Shown here in pieces: positions 41,871 to 51,677 of a DNA stretch of 64,000 bases. Source of the DNA: Henriciella algicola (lineage in GTDB: Bacteria > Pseudomonadota > Alphaproteobacteria > Caulobacterales > Hyphomonadaceae); contig NZ_QWGA01000002.1 of assembly GCF_003576245.1 (NCBI RefSeq), positions 1-64,000 of the forward strand, given 5' to 3'. Below the pieces are notes generated by a model. It made no database searches, was not told the DNA's origin, and worked only from the letters and a program-made list of their open reading frames with translations. A program made the position numbers and the translations under genes. Within the stretch, counting starts at the first letter, position 1. Each line of letters begins with the position of its first letter.

Positions 41871-43703
41871 TCAGAAGACGCTGCTGAACCGGGCCAGTGT
41901 CTTCGGACCCAGACTTTCCTTCAGCGGCGCGAGCTGGTGCTCCACCGCCCGCCATTGGCCAATGCCATCATTGTTGAGCGGCTGGCGGACCTGCTCACTG
42001 CTGGCGGTGCGCACAGCCCGCTCATTCTCATGGAAAGAAAGACAGGCTGGCTCAAAGCCTATGCCGATATCCTCCAACAGGCGGGTGATGACCTTTTCAG
42101 GTTCGGCGACCAGCTCTTCATAGATGACGCGGTGCACCCGGCCGGGGAGCACCGCGTCCCAATGGACCATCAAGTCGAGATAGCCATTATAGTAAGCGCC
42201 TATGTCACGGAGGTCGTAGCTATAGCCGACGCCGGCCGCGAAATACTGTTTGTAGAGGCTAAGCCCGCAGTCGAGCGGATTGCGCCGGATGTCGATGATA
42301 ACCGCATGCGGCAGGATTTTGTGGATCAGGCCGATATGCTCGAAGTTGTGGGGCAGCTTGTCGGTGACGTAGGCAGCGCCCTCTTTTCGGAAGACCGCGC
42401 TGTCGTCGACGTATTGCTGCCCCAATGCCGCGAGGTCGTCCGCTGAAAGCTCGCCCACTTTGTTCAGGTAATCGCCGCCGAGCGCCTCGGCGCAGAGCTT
42501 GTGCGCCCGTCGCTTAACCGATGGCAGGACGGGCAGCTCCATTGTCCCCTCGACATTGGAATGGCTCGCGAGGATCTGCTCGAGCAGCGTCGAGCCGGAG
42601 CGCGGCAGACCGAGGATGAAAATCGGCGTGGGCCCCGTGGCTAAATGATCGGCCTGCGTTTCAAGCGCGGCCGTATCAAAACCCCGCTTCAGGCGTTCAA
42701 TGGCGTCCGAGAATTCCGTGCGGTCAAAACCGAGCCCGAAAGCGCGGCCTTCGTTCTGCGCGAAAGCGAGCTGCAAGGCATTTGCCTTGGCATAGGCTTC
42801 CATTGCTTGTTGCTGATCTCCGGGCACATCGCTTGCCCGCGCGAGCGCAAAGGCCACTTGCGCCTTTTGCTGGCGATTTACGCTGGACGAGGCGAGGAGG
42901 TCTCGCATGGCCGCCCGCGCGTCATCAGTGAACTTGTAGGTCTTCAGGTCTGCAAGCCCCCACCACGCCGCAGTCTGACCGGGGTGAAGGCGTAGGCTTT
43001 CATGAAACGCCTTAACGGACGCTGCCTTGTCGCCGAGTATCCTGTGAAGCTGGCCGCGCAGGAGATTGATTTCACTCAGCTTTCGTGAATCGTTTCCTGC
43101 GAGCATTTCGGCGCGCTCGCAGAGCTCCAGCGCCTCTTCATTCTGGCCATAGCGCAGAAGCACCGTCAGGAGCCGGTGGACTGCCGCAAATCCGTTGTCG
43201 AGCCGGGCGAGTTCGTGTGCCGCCTCAATAGCCCCTGCATAATTGCCCGTATCCTCCAGTGCGCTGATGTGCAATTCACGAAGGACGGGGTTTGCCGGCG
43301 CGTGCTGGAAACTGATCGACAAATGTGTCGCCGCGGCCTCATGATCACCGCGTGCACGCGCGAGGTGGGCCAGGGAGAATACAGCGCGCGGATGGCCCGG
43401 CACCTCGGCCAGCATAGCCTCTGCCATGGCGCGCGCGTCTTCATAGCGACGCGACTGGATCGCCTGTTGTATGCGCGCAAAGCCATCCGGCATCGGATCT
43501 GCCCGCTCTGCCTCGCGCATGGCGGCAATAGCAGCGGAATATTCACCAGCATCGTAGTGAAGACTGGAGAGGCGCAGCCAGAGTGCAAAGGCCCGCGGCT
43601 CTCGCTTTAGTGCGGCTTTTAACTGGACAATGGCCTCCTCGCCCTGCCCCGCACCGGCAAGCCGGTCGACAGTTTCCAGAAGTGCGTCAGTCGTTTCAGG
43701 CAT
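41871..43703 (-). CDS. TPR-repeat sulfotransferase
   Basis: A 610-residue protein with N-terminal tetratricopeptide-type repeats (about 8-340, helical pairs such as EEAIVQLKAALKREP) and a C-terminal sulfotransferase domain beginning IFILGLPRSGSTLLEQIL, whose LPRSGST (366-372) is the 5'-phosphosulfate (PAPS) binding loop. A 3'-phosphate-binding segment (DIRRNPLDCGLSLYKQYF) follows about 130 residues later. Acceptor unknown. It lies 75 bases downstream of a TonB-dependent receptor on the same strand, a pairing seen in related genomes, with a terminator hairpin between them. Confidence 0.88.
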   Translation of the reverse strand: MPETTDALLETVDRLAGAGQGEEAIVQLKAALKREPRAFALWLRLSSLHYDAGEYSAAIAAMREAERADPMPDGFARIQQAIQSRRYEDARAMAEAMLAEVPGHPRAVFSLAHLARARGDHEAAATHLSISFQHAPANPVLRELHISALEDTGNYAGAIEAAHELARLDNGFAAVHRLLTVLLRYGQNEEALELCERAEMLAGNDSRKLSEINLLRGQLHRILGDKAASVKAFHESLRLHPGQTAAWWGLADLKTYKFTDDARAAMRDLLASSSVNRQQKAQVAFALARASDVPGDQQQAMEAYAKANALQLAFAQNEGRAFGLGFDRTEFSDAIERLKRGFDTAALETQADHLATGPTPIFILGLPRSGSTLLEQILASHSNVEGTMELPVLPSVKRRAHKLCAEALGGDYLNKVGELSADDLAALGQQYVDDSAVFRKEGAAYVTDKLPHNFEHIGLIHKILPHAVIIDIRRNPLDCGLSLYKQYFAAGVGYSYDLRDIGAYYNGYLDLMVHWDAVLPGRVHRVIYEELVAEPEKVITRLLEDIGIGFEPACLSFHENERAVRTASSEQVRQPLNNDGIGQWRAVEHQLAPLKESLGPKTLARFSSVF

Positions 43704-43721
43704 GACAGTTCGAATAACAAG

Positions 43722-43748
43722 AAATGCGGAGGCTTTCGCCTCCGCATT
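43722..43748 (-). terminator. Intrinsic terminator after the TonB receptor gene
   Basis: AATGCGGAGG and CCTCCGCATT (43723-43732, 43739-43748) form a 10-bp stem around a 6-base loop. On the minus strand TTTCTTGTT follows, between the receptor stop and the sulfotransferase start. Confidence 0.8.
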
Positions 43749-43777
43749 CCAATTTATCTTCAGGTCTGACTAATGCC

Positions 43778-46700
43778 CTAGTGGGTGTAGGTCAGGCCGA
43801 GGAAGAAGAAGCGACCACGTGGACCGACCGGCCATGCCGTCTGCGTCGAGAATGGCTCCTTGTCTGCAATATTGTTCACGCCGCCATAGAAGGTGAACTG
43901 GTCGCTGAACTCATAGGATGCGTTCACGTCGAAGATGTAGCTCTCATCGAAGAAGCCAGCATTGCCGTAGAGCGCCTGATTGCCATAGAGCCCAAGCACG
44001 TCTTCGACCTCATCGACGGCCTGACGGCTGATATACTGGGTCTGGAAGCCGACGGCCAGTGGACCGCGTGCCCAGGTCAGGTTCAGATTACCCGAAAGCT
44101 CAGGCAGGAACAGCTCTTCGATCTCCGGGTCGATTTCTTCCGGATCGAGCGGGTTGAAGTACCGGTCCAGCTTCTCCTGATAGGAGCCAACCAGGGTCGC
44201 GCCGAACGTATTCTCTCCTACATCGAACGTGTAGTTCGCGGAGAAGTCGACACCGCTTGCCTCGATCTTTGCGAAGTTGATCTGGCCGGTTTCAAGACCG
44301 TTCAGGCCACCATCAGCGCGGCGGGTGTAGAGGCTACAGAATTCCAGACCTGGGTAGTTCGTCGAGTCGAGACAGCCATCGAGAATGTCGCCAGACGCCA
44401 CAGCCGAGATGGCGTCCTCAATCGACACATCCCAGTAGTCCACTGTCATGGAGAAGCCCGGCAGGAAGCGAGGCTGGAACACTGCACCAATCGTGTAGGT
44501 TTCGGCCGTCTCCACATCGAGATCCGGATTACCGCCTGATACGCCTGAGAAGCGTCCCGTCAGCGGGTTCACCCAGATATAGTTGCCCGATCCATCAAGG
44601 ATCTGGCTTTGTGGGACGCCGGCGGCGAGAAGGTCAGCCACACAGTTTGCCTGACGTACGCTGGAACCAGCGCCGACATTGCCCGGATCACAAGGGTCGG
44701 CGGTTGCCGAAACGGTGATCGGAAGACGCGGATCGAACAGTTCGGAGATGTTGGGTGCGCGCACAGCTTCAGAGACGGTGCCGCGGAAGCTGATGTCCTC
44801 GATCGGCGCCCACGTACCACCAACTTTCCAGGTGGTCGCTTCACCCAGCGTCGAATAGCTGGCGAGGCGAACAGCACCGTCCAGTGTCAGCTCTCTTGCG
44901 AACGGCCGGTCTTCGAAGATCGGCAGGCGGACTTCGGCGAAGGCGTCGTAGACGTCATAGCCGCCGCCCGTATTGAACTGCTGGGTATTGTCGATGCTGG
45001 TGAATGAGAACAGCCACGGGCTGATCTGGCTGACCTGCGCGCCCGGCGTGAAGGACGTCGTTGGCGGCAGGATGCCGAGCGTCAGTGGATCCAGCGTGCT
45101 GGAGCTGCGCTCATCGCGGAATTCGAGACCAGCAGCATAGCCGAGCGGGCCGTCGAGAACATAGTCCATGACATCGAAGTTACCGGTCGCGATCAGCGAG
45201 ATCACCGTCTGCTCCAGTTTCAGCTCATCGCGCAGGTTTGACGTCACGAAGTCACGCGCAGCCTGGCTGGTCGAGTAGGTGCCGAACGGATTGAGCGGCG
45301 CACACGAACCGTCGCCCGGAGTGAATGAGTAATAGGCATTCGACGAATAGAAGCCGTCAGCGTAGCCGTTGCCGCCTGCGAAATAGTCGATTTCGTAGAA
45401 GGCGTTCGGATCGAGGTCAGAACGACAGACAATGTTGCCATTGCCGTCTTCGACAGCATCGATGGCAGCAAATACGCGGTCTAGATACAGGCCGGTATAT
45501 TCATCGGTGCGCTTGAACTCGCCGCGATTGATCGAGCCTTCGATCAGGTGGCCGTCGGCAGGCTCCCATTCAAAGCCCGCGACGAAGCGAAGCGTCTCGC
45601 GCTCATACGTCGATGGGTTGTCATCGCTGAAATCGAGCGGGTCCTGCGTCAGCAAGAGGCCGCCTGTCACAGCAACGACCGGATCGAGCTGCGATGGGAT
45701 GAACGGGTTGTCCGCCTGGATGAATAGTGTGTCGTAGAAGGTATCCTGCTCTGCGAACGTCGTCGACTCGGCGTTCACATACTTACCTTCAAAGAAGACA
45801 GAGAAGGTTGGCGCCAGCTCATAATTGGCGTTGAGGTTCAGAACGACCTTGTCAGTTTCCGGATAAAGCGTATCGCGGTTGAAGCTGATCGCACCGCCAT
45901 CGCCGCCAATGCCCCAGAGACCGTTCAGGACGATGCCGTCCTGGTTCACGCGGATCGAACCATCAGGGTTTGTCAGCCAGCAGCCTGCAAGGAAGCCAAC
46001 GCGGCCGCCCTCAGATTCCTGACAGTCCGGCGTGCCGTTGCCGTTAATGTCGACATAGAGCGTGTTGCGGCCGCCGAAAGTCGGCGCGATGGAGCCTTCC
46101 TGCGAAGTCAGCCAGAAGGTCGGGTTGTTGATCACGGCCCGTGGTGGCGCATTTGGATCGGTCAGAGCCGCCGGGTTTGCACGCGGCTCAACGCTGGCGA
46201 TGCCATTGTCACGAGACCAGTCACGGTCGCCATAGGTGATGGCCGAATCGTCTTCATAGGTCAGCGCGAGAACAACGTTACCCTTGCCATTGTCAAAGTT
46301 CTGACCGGCCAGAAGGTCAAAGGTGAAGTTCTCACCGTCGCCTTCGCCGGACACACCGCCGCGGAGATCAAGCTGGAGGCCTTCAAAGTCGTCCTTGAGA
46401 ACGAAGTTCACAACACCGGTAACAGCGTCGGCACCATAGACGGCCGATGCACCGCCAGTCGTGACTTCAACGCGTTCAACCAGTGAACGCGGGATCGTGC
46501 CGACATCGACAGCCTGCGTGCCGCGGAAACCGGCCACGTGGCGGCGTCCATTGACGAGGGTCAGCGTCCGCTCCTGTCCGAGACCGCGCAGGTTCAAAGC
46601 GTTGGCGCCGGTATCTGACTGTTCTGCCGTCGTCGATGAAATAAGCGCCGGGATATCATTCACGACGTCGGCGAGGTTCAGTTCACCCGACAGCTTGATT

Positions 46701-46942
46701 GCGTCTTCCCCAAGCGACTGAACCGGAACCGACGAAATCAGATTGGGGTCAGACGGAATGCGCGAACCCGTGACGGTTACCGTCTGCTGGACTGCGGCCT
46801 CTTCCTCGACTTCCGGGATTGTCTCGACTTCATCCTGCGCAAACGCTGCCGGACCTGCAAAGGCAAACACCGTTGTCGCTGCGACTCCAGACAGCAACAG
46901 ACGCTGGAAACCTGCTTCTGTTCTTTGACGAACAAGGCTCAT
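43778..46942 (-). CDS. TonB-dependent receptor
   Basis: Outer-membrane active transporter of 1054 residues. Signal peptide with cleavage near residue 36 (AAFAQ), then a TonB-box-like acidic/valine segment (VQQTVTVTGSRIP), a plug domain (about 60-180, with LNLRGLGQERTLTLVNGRR and GADAVTGVVNFVLK) and a long 22-strand barrel ending in an aromatic residue (GRFFFLGLTYTH). The sequence type (TGSRI, VTGVVNFVL) belongs to the large sphingomonad/caulobacterial receptor group. Ligand unknown. ATG 46942 has GAGGAGAGAGAG upstream and is preferred over an ATG 7 codons earlier. Confidence 0.93.
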   Translation of the reverse strand: MSLVRQRTEAGFQRLLLSGVAATTVFAFAGPAAFAQDEVETIPEVEEEAAVQQTVTVTGSRIPSDPNLISSVPVQSLGEDAIKLSGELNLADVVNDIPALISSTTAEQSDTGANALNLRGLGQERTLTLVNGRRHVAGFRGTQAVDVGTIPRSLVERVEVTTGGASAVYGADAVTGVVNFVLKDDFEGLQLDLRGGVSGEGDGENFTFDLLAGQNFDNGKGNVVLALTYEDDSAITYGDRDWSRDNGIASVEPRANPAALTDPNAPPRAVINNPTFWLTSQEGSIAPTFGGRNTLYVDINGNGTPDCQESEGGRVGFLAGCWLTNPDGSIRVNQDGIVLNGLWGIGGDGGAISFNRDTLYPETDKVVLNLNANYELAPTFSVFFEGKYVNAESTTFAEQDTFYDTLFIQADNPFIPSQLDPVVAVTGGLLLTQDPLDFSDDNPSTYERETLRFVAGFEWEPADGHLIEGSINRGEFKRTDEYTGLYLDRVFAAIDAVEDGNGNIVCRSDLDPNAFYEIDYFAGGNGYADGFYSSNAYYSFTPGDGSCAPLNPFGTYSTSQAARDFVTSNLRDELKLEQTVISLIATGNFDVMDYVLDGPLGYAAGLEFRDERSSSTLDPLTLGILPPTTSFTPGAQVSQISPWLFSFTSIDNTQQFNTGGGYDVYDAFAEVRLPIFEDRPFARELTLDGAVRLASYSTLGEATTWKVGGTWAPIEDISFRGTVSEAVRAPNISELFDPRLPITVSATADPCDPGNVGAGSSVRQANCVADLLAAGVPQSQILDGSGNYIWVNPLTGRFSGVSGGNPDLDVETAETYTIGAVFQPRFLPGFSMTVDYWDVSIEDAISAVASGDILDGCLDSTNYPGLEFCSLYTRRADGGLNGLETGQINFAKIEASGVDFSANYTFDVGENTFGATLVGSYQEKLDRYFNPLDPEEIDPEIEELFLPELSGNLNLTWARGPLAVGFQTQYISRQAVDEVEDVLGLYGNQALYGNAGFFDESYIFDVNASYEFSDQFTFYGGVNNIADKEPFSTQTAWPVGPRGRFFFLGLTYTH

Positions 46943-47134
46943 ACTCTCTCTCCTCACACTCACGAGATGAGCGAACGATGCTCGGCAATATTAAATTCCG
47001 TCAATGAAACCGCACGATTTCGAGACCGAAAAGACGAAGTGTCCAGAATTCGGTCATTTCCGCCTTTATTGTGGACAGGGGTCCTCGGCGGTATTGGTGA
47101 GAGATACGGGCCTGGTGGAAGGGGAAGACTGCAA

Positions 47135-47863
47135 ATGAAGACGATTCTCGTGCACGGCGTGCCGGACACGCCGGCGATGTGGCAGCCGCTGATTGATGCA
47201 CTTGGCAGTGACATCTCGGCGGACTTGTCGGCCCCTGCCCTTCCCGGGTTCATGTCGCCGGTGCCGCCTGGCTTTGACTGCACCAAGGAAGCCTATGTCG
47301 ACTGGCTCATCTCCCAGATCGAAGCAGCTGGTGAGCCAGTGAATTTGGTTGGGCATGACTGGGGGGCACTGCTCGTCGTCCGGGCCGCATCGCTTCGCCC
47401 GGACCTCGTTCGCAGCTGGGCCGTCGCTAACGCCCTGCCAGAGCGTAGCTACAAATGGCACCAGACCGCCCGGATCTGGCAGACGCCGCTGCTGGGCGAG
47501 ATGTTCATGGCGCTTACGGGTAAAGACAGGCTCGCGCGCTCGCTTGCCTCAGCCGGTATGCCAGAGGCCCTCGCCCGTCATGAGGCTGATCACTGGTCGC
47601 CACATATGAGGAAAGCCATCCTGCAGCTCTACCGCTCGGCCAAGAACATCGCTGAGGAGTGGACAGGCGATCTGCACAAACTTCCCGGCAGAGGACTCGT
47701 CTTCTGGGGTGATGACGATCCGTTCGTGCCTGTCGAGGCGGCAGAACGCTTCTGCGCCGAAACCAACACGCCGCTGCACCGGAACGCCAGTACGGGTCAC
47801 TGGTCGGTCGTTGAGAAGGCGCCAGAGTTTGCAGCGCTCCTCCAAGCGCACTGGAAAAGCTGA
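47135..47863 (+). CDS. Alpha/beta hydrolase, epoxide hydrolase/dehalogenase-like
   Basis: A 242-residue alpha/beta-fold hydrolase. HGVPDTPAMW (7-16) is the oxyanion-side motif HGxP, and VGHDWGA (72-78) places an Asp (75) rather than Ser at the nucleophile position, as in epoxide hydrolases and haloalkane dehalogenases. The acid in WGDDDPFVP and the His in STGHWSVVEKAP complete the triad. GGAAGGGGAAG precedes ATG 47135, so the longer open frame is rejected. Divergent from the TonB receptor; acyl-CoA dehydrogenase follows after 70 bases. Confidence 0.87.
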   Translation: MKTILVHGVPDTPAMWQPLIDALGSDISADLSAPALPGFMSPVPPGFDCTKEAYVDWLISQIEAAGEPVNLVGHDWGALLVVRAASLRPDLVRSWAVANALPERSYKWHQTARIWQTPLLGEMFMALTGKDRLARSLASAGMPEALARHEADHWSPHMRKAILQLYRSAKNIAEEWTGDLHKLPGRGLVFWGDDDPFVPVEAAERFCAETNTPLHRNASTGHWSVVEKAPEFAALLQAHWKS

Positions 47864-47932
47864 CGCGCGGTCACGGCTTGCACGCGGGAGTGGGCTTGCG
47901 ATGATGGAGTTCGTCCACCATCGGAGGCTCAG

Positions 47933-49141
47933 ATGCAGCTTACATTCAGCCGCGAAGAAGAAGCGTTTCGTCAGGAGGTCCGCGACTTCCTTGTCGACAA
48001 GCTGACACCAGAGCTGCGACGCTACGCATCGCGCATGACGAGCGTTTATGCCGACAAGGAAACCGCTCTCGAATGGCAGGCGATACTTGTTGAGCAAGGC
48101 TGGGCTGCTCCTTCCTGGCCGGTGGAATATGGCGGCTGCGACTGGAGCGTCGCCCAGCACTATATCTTTGACGTCGAAATGGCGCGCGCGGGTGCGCCGC
48201 CGCTGTCGCCCATGGGCATTGGCATGTGCGGCCCGGCCCTCATCGGTCACGGCTCGAAAGAGCAGAAAAACCATTACCTGCCCCGCATCCTCTCAGGTGA
48301 GGATTTCTGGTGTCAGGGCTATTCCGAGCCCCATGCCGGCTCCGACCTCGCCGCGCTCACAATGAGCGCCGAGGATGATGGCGACGCCTTCATCTGTTCG
48401 GGTTCGAAAATCTGGACCACTCATGCCCATGAAGCGAACATGATGTTCTGCCTCATTCGCACGGACGCGTCCGGCAAACCTCAGACCGGCATCACCTTCG
48501 TCCTGATCGACATGAACGCGCCCGGCGTCACTGTTGACCCGATCATCATGCTGTCGGGCGAGCACATCCAGAATGCCGTCTTCTTCGACAAGGTCCGCGT
48601 CCCGAAAGCCAATGTGGTGGGCGAGATCAACAAGGGCTGGACTGTCGCCAAATATCTGCTGGAATTTGAGCGTGGCGGCTCCTCCTATGGTCCCCGTCTC
48701 TTACAGAGAATTGCGGGGCTACGCCGCACCGCCCACGCGCTGGACCGTATGACGCCTGACCTCGATGCACATCTAACGCAGGCCGAAATAGATGCGTCGA
48801 CGCTTGAGGCTGCCGAGCTGATGATGATGGCAGAGCTGGCAGGCGGCGGAACGCCGGGCCTGAAGGCATCCATGATGAAGGTTCGCGGGACCGAACTCAG
48901 CCAGCGCCTCACCGAAGTCGGCCTCGACCTCGCAGGCATCCATGCGCAACCATTCCAGCCAGAACATACAGAAACAGGGGGGCCTGTTGTGACCCACGCG
49001 CCTTCCAATCAGGGTCTAGTGGGGCCGGAGAGCCTCGTCACGGTGTCAGCGAAGTATCTCAACGACCGGGCAGGATCGATCTATGCTGGCTCAAACGAGA
49101 TCCAGCGCAACATTCTCTCCAAGGGCCAACTCGGCCTCTAG
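47933..49141 (+). CDS. Acyl-CoA dehydrogenase
   Basis: A 402-residue FAD-dependent dehydrogenase of acyl-CoA thioesters. The N-terminal helical domain starts MQLTFSREEEAFRQEVRDFL; the middle beta-barrel has GYSEPHAGSDLAAL (FAD/substrate region); the C-terminal helical domain ends SIYAGSNEIQRNILSKGQLG, the family's FAD-binding closing signature. Substrate chain length is not readable. Likely transcribed with the upstream hydrolase and ended by a terminator shared with rplQ. Confidence 0.94.
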   Translation: MQLTFSREEEAFRQEVRDFLVDKLTPELRRYASRMTSVYADKETALEWQAILVEQGWAAPSWPVEYGGCDWSVAQHYIFDVEMARAGAPPLSPMGIGMCGPALIGHGSKEQKNHYLPRILSGEDFWCQGYSEPHAGSDLAALTMSAEDDGDAFICSGSKIWTTHAHEANMMFCLIRTDASGKPQTGITFVLIDMNAPGVTVDPIIMLSGEHIQNAVFFDKVRVPKANVVGEINKGWTVAKYLLEFERGGSSYGPRLLQRIAGLRRTAHALDRMTPDLDAHLTQAEIDASTLEAAELMMMAELAGGGTPGLKASMMKVRGTELSQRLTEVGLDLAGIHAQPFQPEHTETGGPVVTHAPSNQGLVGPESLVTVSAKYLNDRAGSIYAGSNEIQRNILSKGQLGL

Positions 49142-49165
49142 CCCGCACAATTTATAACGCTAAAG

Positions 49166-49197
49166 AAAAGCCCCGCCGGATAGACCAGCGGGGCTTT
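49166..49197. terminator. Bidirectional intrinsic terminator, acyl-CoA dehydrogenase / rplQ
   Basis: AAAAGCCCCGC (49166-49176) pairs with GCGGGGCTTT (49188-49197) across an 11-base loop. T runs on the 3' side of either strand suit both the plus-strand dehydrogenase and the end of the ribosomal cluster. Confidence 0.85.
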
Positions 49198-49221
49198 AAA
49201 TTTCTGCAGGAATGGAAAGAC

Positions 49222-49650
49222 CTATTCGTAGTCTTCCATCGCCTCGAGCTCAGCCTCGTGGCGGGCGCGGTCTTCCTTGCCCTTGGCTTCCTCGTCGCGG
49301 TCGACCAGCTCAATCACAGCAACCGGTGCGTTGTCGCCATGGCGGAAGCCGGCTTTCAGCACGCGGGTGTAACCGCCATTACGATCCTTGTAGCGCTCAC
49401 CGAAAACTTCGAAGAGCTTTGCCACGGCGTCCTTGCTGCGGACCTGGGCGATTGCCCGGCGGCGCGAAGCAAGGTCGCCTTTCTTGGCAAGCGTCACGAG
49501 CTTGTCCATGATCGGCTTCAGCTCCTTTGCCTTCGGGAGCGTCGTCACAATCTGCTCATGCTGGATCAGCGAAGCCGCCATGTTCGCGAACATCGCCTTA
49601 CGATGCGCGCTGGTGCGGTTCAGCTTGCGGTGTGCAATTGCGTGGGCCAT
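49222..49650 (-). CDS. rplQ: Ribosomal protein bL17
   Basis: Large-subunit protein (142 aa) starting [20 protein letters not shown], the bL17 signature. Its C-terminus is extended and acidic/basic-mixed ([20 protein letters not shown]), about 20 residues longer than the E. coli form. Last gene of the alpha operon, after rpoA, with the terminator 49166-49197 just beyond. Confidence 0.97.
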   Translation of the reverse strand: MAHAIAHRKLNRTSAHRKAMFANMAASLIQHEQIVTTLPKAKELKPIMDKLVTLAKKGDLASRRRAIAQVRSKDAVAKLFEVFGERYKDRNGGYTRVLKAGFRHGDNAPVAVIELVDRDEEAKGKEDRARHEAELEAMEDYE

Positions 49651-49686
49651 TTGCTTGGTCTCCTGCGCGCCCTCCCGGGCGGACGT

Positions 49687-50727
49687 TTAGAGGTGATCGT
49701 CGTATTTCTTGGCAAGTGCCTCGATGTCTTCTGGTGGCCAATCTGGCACTTCCATGCCAAGATGCAGCCCCATACCAGCGAGGACTTCCTTGATTTCGTT
49801 CAGCGACTTGCGGCCGAAGTTCGGGGTGCGAAGCATTTCGGCTTCCGACTTCTGGATAAGGTCGCCAATGTAAACAATGTTGTCGTTCTTCAGGCAGTTT
49901 GCCGAACGCACAGACAGCTCGAGCTCGTCGACCTTCTTGAGAAGGACCGGGTTGAAACCAAGGTCGGTTTCTTCGCTCGACGATGTGCTCTCGGTCTCTG
50001 GCTCATCGAAGGTGATGAAGAGCTGGAGCTGGTCCTGAAGAATGCGCGCTGCGTAGGCAACGGCGTCTTCCGGCGTGATCGAACCATCGGTTTCGACGGA
50101 CAGGCTGAGCTTGTCATAGTCAAGAACCGTACCCTCGCGGGTGTCTTCGACCTGGTAGCCAACGCGGCGCACTGGCGAATAGATCGCATCGACCGGAATA
50201 AAACCGATCGGGGCGTCTTCCGGACGGCTCTGATCGGCAGGCACATAGCCCTTGCCGGTCGCAACCGTGAATTCCATTCGGACCGAAGCACCATCGTCAA
50301 GCGTACAAATGACGAGATCCGGGTTGAGGATCTTCACGTCACCGGACGTTTCGATCTGGCCGGCTTTCACTTCCCCCTTGCCATCAGCCTTCAGGATCAT
50401 GCGCTTCGGCGTATCCGAGACCATGTCGATGGCGATTTGCTTGAGGTTCAGAACGATCGTCGTGACGTCTTCGCGCACGCCCGGAATGGACGAGAACTCA
50501 TGAACGACACCGTCGATCTGGACGCCGGTGATGGCAGCGCCCTGAAGCGAAGAAAGAAGAACGCGGCGGAGCGCGTTGCCAAGCGTCGTGCCGAAGCCGC
50601 GCTCGAGTGGCTCGATCACCAGCTTGGCGTGGCGGCGCGGGTCGCGGCCTGCCTCAACCTTCGGGCGGTTCGGGCGGATCAGTTCTTTCCAGTTACGGTC
50701 ATTCACACTGGTCGCAGTATCGGCCAT
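49687..50727 (-). CDS. rpoA: RNA polymerase alpha subunit
   Basis: Core RNA polymerase subunit (346 aa) that nucleates assembly and contacts activators and UP elements. The N-terminal domain includes [20 protein letters not shown] (about 42-61) and the C-terminal domain (about 258-335) includes [20 protein letters not shown] and [18 protein letters not shown]. In the alpha operon between rpsK and rplQ. The rpsD gene, present here in enterobacteria, is absent, as usual in alphaproteobacteria. Confidence 0.98.
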   Translation of the reverse strand: MADTATSVNDRNWKELIRPNRPKVEAGRDPRRHAKLVIEPLERGFGTTLGNALRRVLLSSLQGAAITGVQIDGVVHEFSSIPGVREDVTTIVLNLKQIAIDMVSDTPKRMILKADGKGEVKAGQIETSGDVKILNPDLVICTLDDGASVRMEFTVATGKGYVPADQSRPEDAPIGFIPVDAIYSPVRRVGYQVEDTREGTVLDYDKLSLSVETDGSITPEDAVAYAARILQDQLQLFITFDEPETESTSSSEETDLGFNPVLLKKVDELELSVRSANCLKNDNIVYIGDLIQKSEAEMLRTPNFGRKSLNEIKEVLAGMGLHLGMEVPDWPPEDIEALAKKYDDHL

Positions 50728-50768
50728 TCATGGCCTCCTTGGTCTTGCTACAGGACAGTCGCTAGGGC

Positions 50769-51158
50769 CTAGACGCGGCGGCGTTTTGGCGGGCGGCAGC
50801 CATTGTGCGGAATTGGGGTCGTATCGCGGATAGACGTGATGGTCAGACCGGCAGCCTGCAGGGCGCGCAGTGCGCTCTCACGACCGGAACCCGGGCCACG
50901 CACGTTGACTTCAACAGTCTGGAGGCCGTGCTCCTGCGCCTTCTTGGCAGCATCTTCAGCGGCAACCTGAGCAGCATAAGGGGTCGACTTACGTGAACCC
51001 TTGAAGCCCATCGCTCCAGCGGAAGACCAGGAAATCGTGTTTCCCTGAGCGTCGCTGATGGTGACCATCGTGTTGTTGAAGCTGGAGTTCACATGCACGA
51101 CGCCCGAAGAAATGTTCTTACGGGCGCGGCGGCGAACGCGGGTCGTATCACGAGCCAT
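50769..51158 (-). CDS. rpsK: Ribosomal protein uS11
   Basis: Small-subunit platform protein (129 aa). Clear uS11 sequence: [40 protein letters not shown], and the C-terminal [17 protein letters not shown]. Located between rpsM and rpoA, 12 bases from rpsM. Typical length. Confidence 0.98.
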   Translation of the reverse strand: MARDTTRVRRRARKNISSGVVHVNSSFNNTMVTISDAQGNTISWSSAGAMGFKGSRKSTPYAAQVAAEDAAKKAQEHGLQTVEVNVRGPGSGRESALRALQAAGLTITSIRDTTPIPHNGCRPPKRRRV

Positions 51159-51170
51159 ATCGGTCCTGTC

Positions 51171-51539
51171 CTATTTCTTCTTGCCGGCAATCGGCTTTGC
51201 CGGGCCCTTACGGGTGCGGGCGTTGGTATGGGTGCGCTGACCGCGGACCGGAAGGCGTTTGCGGTGGCGCAGGCCACGGTAGCAGCCAAGATCCATCAGG
51301 CGCTTGATGTTCATCGAAACTTCACGGCGCAGGTCACCTTCAACGAGGTAATCAGCATCGATCGTCTCGCGAATCTGGATGACTTCTGCGTCGGTCAGGT
51401 CAGCGACACGGCGATGCGATTCGATACCGATCTTGTCGGTGATCTCACGTGCCTTTGCCGGACCGATGCCGTGAATGTAACGAAGCGCGATTTCGACACG
51501 CTTATTCGTCGGAATGTTTACGCCTGCAATACGGGCCAT
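51171..51539 (-). CDS. rpsM: Ribosomal protein uS13
   Basis: Small-subunit head protein (122 aa) starting [20 protein letters not shown] with the C-terminal [20 protein letters not shown] tail. First gene of the alpha operon (rpsM-rpsK-rpoA-rplQ), with a predicted promoter about 95-120 bases upstream in the adk-rpsM gap. rpmJ, often found here, is not present. Confidence 0.98.
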   Translation of the reverse strand: MARIAGVNIPTNKRVEIALRYIHGIGPAKAREITDKIGIESHRRVADLTDAEVIQIRETIDADYLVEGDLRREVSMNIKRLMDLGCYRGLRHRKRLPVRGQRTHTNARTRKGPAKPIAGKKK

Positions 51540-51633
51540 TGGGCCTCTCTCCTGAACTGCCGAAAGCGGGTCCGGCGCGAAACGAAAAACAACGCTCCGC
51601 GCGCGCGAACCCGACCTCTTAACGAAGTGCGTC

Positions 51634-51661
51634 GTTATAGACGTGCAATTCCCCGCGTCAA
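51634..51661 (-). promoter_or_regulatory. Predicted sigma-70 promoter of the alpha operon
   Basis: On the minus strand: TTGACG (51661-51656), a 16-base spacer, TATAAC (51639-51634). Both boxes are close to consensus. Predicted start near 51627, leaving a leader of about 88 bases to rpsM. Confidence 0.68.
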
Positions 51662-51673
51662 CTGGGGAATTGC
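51645..51673 (-). repeat. 10-bp hairpin overlapping the alpha-operon promoter
   Basis: GCAATTCCCC (51645-51654) and GGGGAATTGC (51664-51673) form a 10-bp stem whose 9-base loop contains most of the -35 box. It begins 4 bases past the adk stop. It may serve as a weak terminator for the upstream operon; there is no T run. Confidence 0.6.
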
Positions 51674-51677
51674 GGCT

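Noticed and set aside
49258-50772. 504-codon plus-strand frame over rplQ/rpoA
   Set aside because: Antisense shadow; the minus strand encodes canonical proteins.
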